Positions 1 through 5,679 of a stretch of 13,748 nt of DNA are shown here, piece by piece. The stretch spans positions 9,654-23,401 of the forward strand of contig DHIZ01000293.1 in the NCBI GenBank assembly GCA_002404055.1. Reading direction: 5' to 3'. The stretch comes from Chloroflexi bacterium UBA4733. Lineage in GTDB: Bacteria > Chloroflexota > UBA4733. The notes beneath the pieces were generated by a model. It was not told where the DNA came from and made no database searches. It saw only the letters and a list, made by a program, of their open reading frames with translations. How positions within the stretch are numbered: position 1 is the first letter of the stretch; each line of letters begins with the position of its first letter. Made by a program: the position numbers and the translations under genes.

Positions 1-876
1 ACCAAGGGCTCGCTTGCCGCCATGTTGCTGGCCCTGGAGGCCTTGCAGAAAGAGCAGGAGCGCCTCCGGGTCAACGTCATGCTCCTGGCCTCGGTGGACG
101 AGGAGCACGCCTTCCGCGGCGTGACGGCATTTGTCGACAGCAAGTGCCCGGTTCACGCGGCGGTCGTTGGCGAACCGACGGAGTTGCGGATTGTCGTGGC
201 GCACAAAGGCTGCGTCCGCTGGCGCCTGACGACGACCGGACGGGCGGCGCACAGCTCGCGTCCCGAGGAGGGTGACAACGCCATTGACCAGATGGCCGAG
301 GTCTTGCAGTCTTTGCGGGCGTTTCAGGCGCACCTACGCGGACGCCGGCATCCCCTGGTGGGGTCCCCGACCCTGAGCGTTGGCCGGATCTGGGGTGGTA
401 CCGGCGTCAACGTCGTACCCGAACGTTGTACTATCGAGATTGACCGCCGGCTCATTCCCGGCGAAGACGCCCAGGGAGCGCTCGCCGAAGTGGACGCATT
501 CCTCGCCGAATGTGCCGCCGCCAACCCGGTGCTCAAGATCACGCGAGAGGAGCCGTTCGTTGTCGATTGGCCGCTCGAGACGCCTGACGATGCTGCCGTG
601 GTAAGCGCCGGACGTGCGGCCTGCGCCAACCTCAACCTACCCACCCGGCCTATCGGTGTCCCGTATGGCACAGACGCCAGCAAACTCTGGGCGCTTGGCG
701 GCATTCCAGCCATCGTGCTGGGCCCAGGCTCCATCGCCCAGGCGCATACGGCGGAGGAATATGTATCGTTGGCGGACGTTGCCGCGGCGGCGGAACTCTA
801 CCGGCGCATCGCCCTCCACCTCGCCGGAGCGCCATCATCGGCGCCCCGGCGAGGTGGAGCAGAGGAGGAGCGGTAG
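1..876 (+). CDS. M20-family metallopeptidase/deacetylase (ArgE/DapE/ACY1 type), 5'-truncated by window edge
   Basis: Probably a cytoplasmic di-metal hydrolase that cleaves an amide bond of an N-acyl amino acid or a small peptide. The reading frame is open from base 1 and begins with TKGSLAAML, the segment that follows the metal-bridging Asp in M20 enzymes, so the N-terminus with the first metal ligands lies outside the window. Visible family marks, numbered from the first codon: Glu-Glu pair at 34-35 (general base and ligand region), GEPT with Glu58, AHKG, the GRAAHSS dimerisation-domain motif with His84, VNVVPE, and the C-terminal GTDA...GPG...QAHTAEEY block with metal-ligand His249. The exact substrate cannot be read from the sequence. 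The TAG stop almost touches the stop of a decayed gene on the other strand. Family assignment is firm; the ArgE, DapE or carboxypeptidase G2 subtype is open. Confidence 0.93.
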   Translation, partial: TKGSLAAMLLALEALQKEQERLRVNVMLLASVDEEHAFRGVTAFVDSKCPVHAAVVGEPTELRIVVAHKGCVRWRLTTTGRAAHSSRPEEGDNAIDQMAEVLQSLRAFQAHLRGRRHPLVGSPTLSVGRIWGGTGVNVVPERCTIEIDRRLIPGEDAQGALAEVDAFLAECAAANPVLKITREEPFVVDWPLETPDDAAVVSAGRAACANLNLPTRPIGVPYGTDASKLWALGGIPAIVLGPGSIAQAHTAEEYVSLADVAAAAELYRRIALHLAGAPSSAPRRGGAEEER

Positions 877-966
877 CTACTTCTGGGCAAAGATGGTGTC
901 GGCCAGACGCCGGGCCGGCAGTGCTTTGATCACGCCCGCCCACTGCGGCGTGATGTAAAGTTTGAG
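877..966 (-). pseudogene. C-terminal remnant resembling a short-chain dehydrogenase/reductase
   Basis: The minus strand reads about 30 protein-like codons, LKLYITPQWAGVIKALPARR then LADTIFAQK and a TAG at 879-877. The pattern of YITP, Trp, a hydrophobic run, ALPARRLAD and a short tail resembles the C-terminal helix of classical SDR enzymes. Upstream on that strand the reading runs into the start region of the ceramidase-like gene, which is read the other way, and there is no room for a Rossmann domain. I infer the last piece of a lost gene; it could be chance coding potential in GC-rich DNA. An 8-bp inverted repeat (929-936 with 947-954) lies inside it. Confidence 0.35.
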
Positions 967-996
967 GTGCGGCGCGGTCGGGAATGCCGAAGGAAG

Positions 997-1004
997 AGGA
1001 GAGG
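997..1004 (+). promoter_or_regulatory. Shine-Dalgarno sequence for the ceramidase-like gene
   Basis: AGGAGAGG ends 5 nt before the ATG at 1010. It fixes that ATG as the start, rather than the in-frame TTG at 962, which lies among remnant sequence and has no comparable site. Confidence 0.75.
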
Positions 1005-1009
1005 CGACG

Positions 1010-2377
1010 ATGACTCTGGTAAGTGGGGGGCTGCGCGTCGGGGTGGCAAAACTGGACATCACGCCGCCGCTGGATACGCCGGTGGCGGGCAGCTTCAACG
1101 AGCGGCGGGCCGCCGATGTGGACGACCCGCTCTACGCCCGGGCGCTGGTGCTGGAGTGTGGTGATGTGCGCCTGGCGCTGGTGGCCTGCGACATCATTTG
1201 CCTGCCGGAGCCGGATGTGGCCCGCGCCCGCGCTCTCCTGACCGATCGCCTCGGCCTGCCGGCGGAGCATGTGCAGTTCGCGGCCACCCATACCCATACT
1301 GCCGCGTCGCCTACCGGCCTGCTGGGCACGCCGCGGGCGGAAGACTATATGGCGGCCCTGCCGGCCCGGCTGGCAAGCGTCGTGGAGCTGGCGGCGCAGC
1401 GCTTGCGCCCCGCCCGCCTGGGCAGCGCCACGCTGCGGGTGGAAGGCGTCACCTTCTGCCGGCGCTTCCGCATGCGCGACAGCACGGTCCACATGAACCC
1501 CAGTCGGGGCAATCCGGACATCGTGGAACCGGTCAGCCCGGTCGATCCGGCGCTGACGGTGCTCTACTTCGAGGACAGCGAGCGGCGGGAGCCGCTGGCG
1601 CTGTGGGCGAACTACACCTTGCACTACGTCGGTACCGACCACGGCGACGCAATTTCCGCCGACTACTTCGGTCGCTTCGCCCGCATTGTCGAGGCGGGAC
1701 TGGGTGGGAAGGCCCTGGCGCTGCTCACGAATGGCGCTTCCGGGCAGATCAACAACATCGACATCCATGATAGTCACCAGCCGAGCGGGGCCTATCAGGC
1801 GGAACGGGTGGCGCGGGTCGTCGCCGGCAGCGCCCTTGCCGGCGCCGGCGTAGCCCGGCTGCACGAGCGCGTCACCCTCGGGTCGGCCTCGCGTACGCTC
1901 CAGGTCGAACGGCGACGCGTGACGGACGACGACCTGCGTCTGGCGGAGCAGCTTCTGCACGCGTCGGAACAGCGTGCCGGCGCTCTACCGGCCGGTTCCT
2001 TTAGCTGGCTGCGTGGGCAACCGCTGTCGGCCACGGTCGCCCACGCTTATGCCCGCGAGATGCCCAAACTGGCAGTGTTGCCAGCATTCCTGCCGGCGGA
2101 GGTGCAGGTATTGCGCGTGGGTGACGTGGCCATCGTGAGCTTGCCGGGAGAAATCTTCGTCGAGCTTGGCCTGGCCATCAAGGCCGCCTCACCGGCGCCG
2201 CGCACCGCCGTGGTGGGTCTGGCCAACGGCTACCTGGGCTATGTGCCCGATGCACAGGGCTTTGACCAGGGGGGCTACGAGACGTGGGCGGCGCGCTCGC
2301 AGGCAGTGGAGCGCGGCGCCGGCGAGGCCCTCGTCGCTACGGCCAACTCCCTGACGAAGGAGCTCTTCGGGAGTTGA
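1010..2377 (+). CDS. Neutral/alkaline ceramidase-like hydrolase (N-terminal catalytic domain only)
   Basis: Zinc-dependent amidase of the neutral ceramidase superfamily, 455 aa from the ATG. It opens with VGVAKLDITPP, the usual first strand. Family landmarks follow: THTHT (His94/His96, zinc region), NYTLHYV with His205, TNGASGQINN with candidate nucleophile Ser244, LPGEIF with Glu381, and NGYLGYVP (409-411) with Tyr423 further on. These match the Zn ligands His, His, Glu, Tyr and the NGD/NGAS nucleophile loop of bacterial neutral ceramidases. It lacks the C-terminal immunoglobulin-like domain of true ceramidases (about 650-700 aa) and has no evident signal peptide. It is therefore probably a cytoplasmic member of the short bacterial group whose substrate is unknown; ceramide hydrolysis should not be assumed. 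Remnants of two opposite-strand genes lie on either side. Confidence 0.88.
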   Translation: MTLVSGGLRVGVAKLDITPPLDTPVAGSFNERRAADVDDPLYARALVLECGDVRLALVACDIICLPEPDVARARALLTDRLGLPAEHVQFAATHTHTAASPTGLLGTPRAEDYMAALPARLASVVELAAQRLRPARLGSATLRVEGVTFCRRFRMRDSTVHMNPSRGNPDIVEPVSPVDPALTVLYFEDSERREPLALWANYTLHYVGTDHGDAISADYFGRFARIVEAGLGGKALALLTNGASGQINNIDIHDSHQPSGAYQAERVARVVAGSALAGAGVARLHERVTLGSASRTLQVERRRVTDDDLRLAEQLLHASEQRAGALPAGSFSWLRGQPLSATVAHAYAREMPKLAVLPAFLPAEVQVLRVGDVAIVSLPGEIFVELGLAIKAASPAPRTAVVGLANGYLGYVPDAQGFDQGGYETWAARSQAVERGAGEALVATANSLTKELFGS

Positions 2378-2387
2378 CGGAGAGCTT

Positions 2388-2492
2388 CTCGGTAGCCACG
2401 GGGAGGTGGGGGCTGTGTTGCTCGATGGCCGCCACAGGGATGAGCGCCACGCGGCGCTCCTGCACGGCGACGTTCACTTCGGCCCAGGACAT
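2388..2492 (-). pseudogene. N-terminal remnant of a creatininase-family amidohydrolase
   Basis: On the minus strand an ATG at 2492-2490 opens MSWAEVNVAVQERR, then VALIPVAAIEQHSPHLPVAT and Glu35. This is the classic creatininase N-terminus: a (T/S)WxEV helix followed by the (L/P)PVGSxEQHGPHLPLxTD strand-loop that carries the Glu and His metal ligands. Similarity stops at about codon 35 of a family near 250 aa. The frame then runs antisense into the last codons of the ceramidase-like gene and stops at 2339-2337. A TTG at 2504 could also be the original start. The rest of the gene is absent, so no enzyme can be made. The break lies about 10 nt from the ceramidase stop, which suggests that gene's arrival or a deletion destroyed it. 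Confidence 0.72.
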
Positions 2493-2548
2493 GCGTCGGA
2501 ACAAGGTCTGCCGTGGCGCTGATCCATCTATCGTGCTGCCTGCTCCTT

Positions 2549-2577
2549 ATTATATCGGCATGCACCGCATCGTGTTG
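2549..2577 (-). promoter_or_regulatory. Possible relic promoter (perfect -10 hexamer) for the creatininase remnant
   Basis: The only AT-rich patch in the 313-bp stretch between the ceramidase-like and aldolase genes reads TATAAT on the minus strand (2554-2549). It lies about 57 nt upstream of the creatininase ATG. No good -35 hexamer is seen at the expected spacing, near 2572-2577. On the plus strand the same patch reads TATTAT and could serve the aldolase gene. The rest of the stretch, apart from the creatininase remnant, shows no gene. Confidence 0.25.
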
Positions 2578-2678
2578 CCGCGGCTGCGTGTGAGAGGGCC
2601 GGGCAACGGCTTGCGGGATGCGCTCGATCCGCGGCTGCGAAAATAAGCGGAATGTTCGATGGTGCGAACGACAGCAGC

Positions 2679-2684
2679 GGAGAG
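2679..2684 (+). promoter_or_regulatory. Shine-Dalgarno sequence supporting the GTG start of the threonine aldolase gene
   Basis: GGAGAG lies 6 nt before GTG at 2691. The alternative ATG at 2712, which would give the family-typical N-terminus MIDLRSDTVT, has no clear site, so GTG is preferred. Confidence 0.55.
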
Positions 2685-2690
2685 TGAAGG

Positions 2691-3764
2691 GTGGCAGAAA
2701 ACGTGGTGGACATGATCGACTTGCGCAGTGATACCGTGACCTTGCCCTCGCCGGAGATGCGCGTGGTCATCGCGCAGGCGGCAGTGGGTGACGACGTGTA
2801 CGGCGAGGATCCGAGTGTCAACGCGTTGGAAGCGCGGGCGGCCAGCGTAACCGGCAAAGACGCGGCCATGTACGTGCCGTCGGGCACGATGGGCAACCTC
2901 TGCGCCCACCTGGCGCACACGGCGCCGGGCCAGGAGGTGATCTGCAGTGTGCTGAGCCACACCTTTGTCGCCGAAGCCGGTGGCGCCGCTCGGCTTGGCG
3001 GCCTCTCCATGCGGACGTTGCCGCAAGAGCAGGCCGAGCTGGACCCGGCGGCGGTGGAGGCGGCGATCCGTCCCCGTGATGTCCACTATCCGCCGACCGG
3101 GCTGATCTGGGTCGAACAGCCTACGCGCGGTTATGTGATGAGCCTCGATAACCTGGCTGCCCTGTCGGCCGTGGCGCAGCGCCATGCCTTGCCCATCCAT
3201 ATGGATGGCGCCCGCCTCTTCAACGCGGCGCTCGCTTTGGGCGTGCCCGTCGCTGCCGTTGCCGCGCCGGTCGATTCGGTGATGTTTTGCATCTCCAAAG
3301 GGCTGGCCGCGCCGATCGGCTCGCTGCTGGTGGGTTCGGGCGCCTTCATCGCCCGTGCCCGCGCCGCCCGCAAGGTGCTGGGCGGCGCTATGCGGCAGGC
3401 CGGCATCATGGCCGCGGCAGGCCTATACGCGCTTGATCACGCCGATAGCCAGTTGACGGAGGACCACGCCAACGCCCGGCTGCTGGCCGACGGTGTGCGT
3501 CGCCTGGCCGGGCTGGCGCTCGATCGCGAGGAAGTGCAGACCAACATTTTCTTTGTCGACATGGTGACCGACGCCATAACCCCCGCGCAGTTCGTGGCGG
3601 CGCTGGCGGAGCGGGGCGTCCTGGTGAGCGCGCCGCGTGGCCAGAGCCGGCGCTTGCGGCTGGTGACCCATTACGGCGTCACCAGCGACGGCGTCCGTCA
3701 GGCGCTGCAGATCATGGGCGAGATCCTGCAGCCGGCGGCACGGAAGGCGGTGCTGGCGCGGTGA
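2691..3764 (+). CDS. Low-specificity L-threonine aldolase-family PLP enzyme
   Basis: PLP fold-type I lyase that would cleave L-threonine or L-allo-threonine to glycine and acetaldehyde in the cytoplasm. Its 357 aa match the usual family length (about 340-360). Motifs: IDLRSDTVTLPSPEMR at 9-24, DDVYGEDPSVNALE, the phosphate-binding PSGTMGN at 63-69, His90 in the LSH segment (ring-stacking position), HMDGARLFNAA with Asp172 and Arg174, and the Schiff-base Lys203 in FCISKGLAAPIGSLL. The C-terminal small domain ends in the RLVTHYGVT segment typical of these enzymes. GTG start with a good Shine-Dalgarno site; an ATG seven codons in is possible. Its TGA overlaps the GTG of the broken enolase-superfamily gene, so the two were once coupled in an operon. 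ltaE-like, but stereospecificity cannot be read. Confidence 0.93.
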   Translation: MAENVVDMIDLRSDTVTLPSPEMRVVIAQAAVGDDVYGEDPSVNALEARAASVTGKDAAMYVPSGTMGNLCAHLAHTAPGQEVICSVLSHTFVAEAGGAARLGGLSMRTLPQEQAELDPAAVEAAIRPRDVHYPPTGLIWVEQPTRGYVMSLDNLAALSAVAQRHALPIHMDGARLFNAALALGVPVAAVAAPVDSVMFCISKGLAAPIGSLLVGSGAFIARARAARKVLGGAMRQAGIMAAAGLYALDHADSQLTEDHANARLLADGVRRLAGLALDREEVQTNIFFVDMVTDAITPAQFVAALAERGVLVSAPRGQSRRLRLVTHYGVTSDGVRQALQIMGEILQPAARKAVLAR

Positions 3765-3932
3765 AGATCACCGGCATCGAGATCACGCTGTTCCAGCCAA
3801 CATGGGACGACTCGTGCGCCGCGCGCCGCCATCGGCCCCGACATCGCCTTGATGGTTGATGTCTTCCGCGCGCTCGACCCGCAGACGGCGATCACTGTCG
3901 CCCAGCGCCTGGAAGAGTTCGATATAACCTGA
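3761..3932 (+). pseudogene. Broken mandelate racemase/muconate lactonizing enzyme (enolase superfamily) gene
   Basis: Two pieces of one gene remain, in different frames. Piece one (3761-3811) starts at a GTG that overlaps the aldolase stop (GTGA) and reads VKITGIEITLFQPTWDD, the standard N-terminal strand of the family. Piece two (3825-3932) reads AAIGPDIALMVDVFRALDPQ, then TAITVAQRLEEFDIT and TGA. This matches the barrel segment around the first metal-ligand Asp (GPDxxLMVDxNxAW...ALEEFD), with the usual following Asn lost. About 200 residues between the pieces, and everything after the second, are gone. The normal length is about 370-400 aa. The Lys acid/base motifs and the remaining ligands are missing, so it is non-functional. 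It was probably a sugar-acid dehydratase or racemase co-transcribed with its neighbours. Confidence 0.8.
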
Positions 3933-3956
3933 CCGGCGCGACCCCCATTTGGCAAA

Positions 3957-3965
3957 GAGGAAAGG
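3957..3965 (+). promoter_or_regulatory. Shine-Dalgarno sequence of the amidohydrolase gene
   Basis: GAGGAAAGG ends 5 nt before the ATG at 3971 and confirms that start. It lies 24 nt beyond the stop of the broken enolase-superfamily gene. Confidence 0.7.
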
Positions 3966-3970
3966 CAGAT

Positions 3971-5248
3971 ATGGCAACACATACCGTGCAGGTGATCCGA
4001 GCCGGCACTCTGCTCGACGGCAGCGGCGCGGCGGCGCGTCAGGACATGGTCATCGTGATTCGCGATGGCCGTATCGCCTACGTCGGTCCGCCGGCGGATG
4101 CTCCTACGGTCGATGCCCCGCCGGAGCAGATCATCGATGCGCGCGACGGCAGCGTCTTGCCCGGGCTGATCGATAGCCACGTCCACCTCACCTTCAACAC
4201 CCGTACCGCCGCCACCTCGCCAGCCGTGATCGAGCAACTGGTGAGCGACGACGAGGCGACGTTGGGCATCCGGGCGGTGCAGGCGGCGCAGGCCTGCCTC
4301 GCCGCCGGGGTTACCACCGTGCGGGATTGCGGCGCGAAAGGGCTGGTGGCCCTCCGCCTGCGCGAGCTCATCGCCAGCGGCTTCATCAACGGGCCGCGCG
4401 TTCTGGCCTGCGGCATGCCGATCACCACGACGGCCGGCCATTGTCACTGGCTCGGGCAACAGGCCGATTCGGAACAGGAAGTCATCCTGGCCACCCGCAG
4501 CATGGTGCTGGCCGGCGCCGACTTTATCAAGGTTATGTCCACCGGCGGCGGCATGACGCCGACCAGCAACATCTACGAGCCGCAATATACGGTGGCCGAG
4601 CTGCGCGCCATCGTCCGCGAGGCGGCCCGCTTGCAGCGGCGCGTCACCGCCCACTCGCACTCGCCGAAGGGCCAACGCGCCTGTCTGGAAGCGGGAATCG
4701 GCATGATCGAGCACTGCAACTGGCACACGCCAGCGGGCCAGTGCTTCGACGAAGACCTGACGCGCGAACTCAACGCGGCCGGCGTGTATATCGGCATCAC
4801 GCTCTCCGGACCGCAACAACAGGCGGCGATAGCGGACCAACCCTTTGCCGAGTTAGACGGGGAGCTGCGCCGCCGCTACGAGATCCTGCGCCAGATGCGG
4901 GAGATGGGCAGCAAGATCGTCCTCCACAGCGACGCCATCGCGCCGATCACCACCTATGAAGCCTTTCCCTTCAGCATCATCGCGGCGATCCGCTACGGCG
5001 GCTTCTCGCTGCCGGAGGCCATTCACGCCTGCACCGCCCGCGCGGCCGAGGCCATCGGCATCGATGGGATCACCGGTACCCTGGCGCCGGGAAAAGCAGC
5101 CGATCTCTTGATCGTCGAGGGCAACGTCGAACAGGACATTCGCGCGCTGAGCCGGACACGCCAGGTACTGCGTTCCGGCCGCGTTGTCGCCGACCACGGC
5201 GCGGTCTACGCGACGCCGTCCGGCGTACCCGGCAGCGACGGGAGCTGA
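3971..5248 (+). CDS. Metal-dependent amidohydrolase (imidazolonepropionase/Xaa-Pro dipeptidase-like)
   Basis: Cytoplasmic member of the amidohydrolase superfamily, 425 aa, a binuclear-zinc TIM barrel flanked by a small beta-sandwich. The sandwich supplies the first 60 residues (GTLLDGSG, IRDGRIAYVG, DARDGSVLPGLIDSH) and the C-terminal GTLAPGKAADLLIVEG. Catalytic residues in order: the HxH pair His70/His72 in IDSHVHL; Lys187 in FIKVMSTGGG, the expected carboxylated lysine; His228 in VTAHSH; His248 in MIEHC; Asp321 in LHSDA. All five expected ligand sets are present, so the enzyme should be active. This motif arrangement is typical of the subgroup that hydrolyses N-acyl or Xaa-Pro/Arg dipeptides, but the substrate is not decidable here. 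It probably belongs to the same catabolic cluster as the aldolase and the lost racemase. Confidence 0.93.
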   Translation: MATHTVQVIRAGTLLDGSGAAARQDMVIVIRDGRIAYVGPPADAPTVDAPPEQIIDARDGSVLPGLIDSHVHLTFNTRTAATSPAVIEQLVSDDEATLGIRAVQAAQACLAAGVTTVRDCGAKGLVALRLRELIASGFINGPRVLACGMPITTTAGHCHWLGQQADSEQEVILATRSMVLAGADFIKVMSTGGGMTPTSNIYEPQYTVAELRAIVREAARLQRRVTAHSHSPKGQRACLEAGIGMIEHCNWHTPAGQCFDEDLTRELNAAGVYIGITLSGPQQQAAIADQPFAELDGELRRRYEILRQMREMGSKIVLHSDAIAPITTYEAFPFSIIAAIRYGGFSLPEAIHACTARAAEAIGIDGITGTLAPGKAADLLIVEGNVEQDIRALSRTRQVLRSGRVVADHGAVYATPSGVPGSDGS

Positions 5249-5251
5249 GGC

Positions 5252-5401
5252 ATGCCGTCACCGCTGTTACGCCAACACGTTGCCGTGCTCTACAGCGAGG
5301 CCACCCGCCGTGCCTACATCAAGGAAGCGCGGCAGTGCGGCGAGCTCTATCCGTTCGTGGATGCGCAAGGGAAGCGCCGCGAGTGGCTGAAAGGCGAGTA
5401 G
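5252..5401 (+). CDS. Small hypothetical ORF, 49 aa, doubtful
   Basis: An ATG 3 nt after the amidohydrolase stop opens 49 codons, beginning MPSPLLRQHVAVLYSEATRR and ending in a charged tail KRREWLKGE. A GGGAG/GAGG-like stretch precedes it. I recognise no family. The composition is charged and protein-like rather than random-looking. Just beyond the stop, another frame reads QYLAPNGAKALLGRYNW, which may be further decayed coding sequence after a frameshift. It is either a small gene coupled to the amidohydrolase or the remains of a longer one. Confidence 0.3.
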   Translation: MPSPLLRQHVAVLYSEATRRAYIKEARQCGELYPFVDAQGKRREWLKGE

Positions 5402-5465
5402 CCAATACCTGGCCCCCAATGGCGCGAAGGCCCTGCTGGGCCGCTACAACTGGTCTACGAGGCAT

Positions 5466-5491
5466 CTTGCGGTGCGCCCCGCTTTCGCAAG
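5466..5491 (+). terminator. Short hairpin after the amidohydrolase region, weak terminator candidate
   Basis: CTTGCG (5466-5471) and CGCAAG (5486-5491) form a perfect 6-bp stem with a 14-nt loop. No T-run follows, so factor-independent termination is doubtful. It could help end transcription of the left gene cluster ahead of the dlt operon. Confidence 0.2.
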
Positions 5492-5506
5492 CCCCATAGC
5501 AAGCAA

Positions 5507-5535
5507 TTCTTAACCCTCCCGTGCGACACTATAGT
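5507..5535 (+). promoter_or_regulatory. Candidate promoter upstream of the dlt operon
   Basis: TATAGT (5530-5535) is a good -10 match, with TTCTTA (5507-5512) 17 bp upstream as a weak -35. The -10 lies inside the left arm of the 19-bp inverted repeat and inside the 10-bp palindrome CACTATAGTG (5527-5536), so a regulator binding the repeat could control it. It is about 145 nt before dltD. The sigma-factor preference of this organism is unknown. Confidence 0.25.
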
Positions 5536-5603
5536 GAAGCCACGATGAAACCCGCAGTCGTCACGCGCTGGGCCATGTAGATCCCATCGTGGCTTCACTA
5601 TAG
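5529..5603. repeat. Perfect 19-bp inverted repeat with 37-nt spacer (MITE-like or operator element)
   Basis: The left arm CTATAGTGAAGCCACGATG (5529-5547) is exactly repeated in inverted form at 5585-5603. The 37-nt spacer contains no ORF. A 19-bp perfect match is far beyond chance for a stretch this short. If the arms are trimmed by the outer CTA, the element is flanked by TA on both sides, as would be left by an IS630/Tc1-type or MITE insertion at a TA site. It could equally be a large hairpin in a dlt leader RNA, or a paired operator. The outer part of the left arm is itself palindromic (CACTATAGTG). I recognise no known IS end. Confidence 0.8.
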
Positions 5604-5679
5604 GATGCGGCCATGGCAGGACACACCGGCTGGGTGCGTCTGCGGCCGGATGTAGCGACGAGGATGGGCGTCAGAGCGA

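Noticed and set aside
929..954. ATCACGCC/GGCGTGAT hairpin after the M20 gene as a terminator
   Set aside because: No T-run follows, and the sequence is explained as part of the SDR-like C-terminal remnant. Kept only as a note inside that entry.
650..1960. A 436-codon open frame on the minus strand opposite the M20 and ceramidase-like genes
   Set aside because: Shadow of GC-rich plus-strand coding sequence: rich in Arg, Gly and His with no family motif, while the plus strand carries two clear enzymes. Only the short remnants at 877-966 and 2388-2492 on that strand look genuine, and they lie in or next to gaps.
2654..2669. GTTCG-6 nt-CGAAC inverted repeat before the threonine aldolase gene
   Set aside because: Only 5 bp per arm, expected by chance at this GC content. 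The arms are in the opposite order to a CGAAC-GTTCG type SOS box.
5531..5547. Resemblance of the TAGTGAAGCCAC part of the inverted repeat to the vertebrate miR-30 loop used in shRNA constructs
   Set aside because: Only about 12 bases match, the flanks differ, and the setting is plainly bacterial. Treated as coincidence rather than vector contamination.
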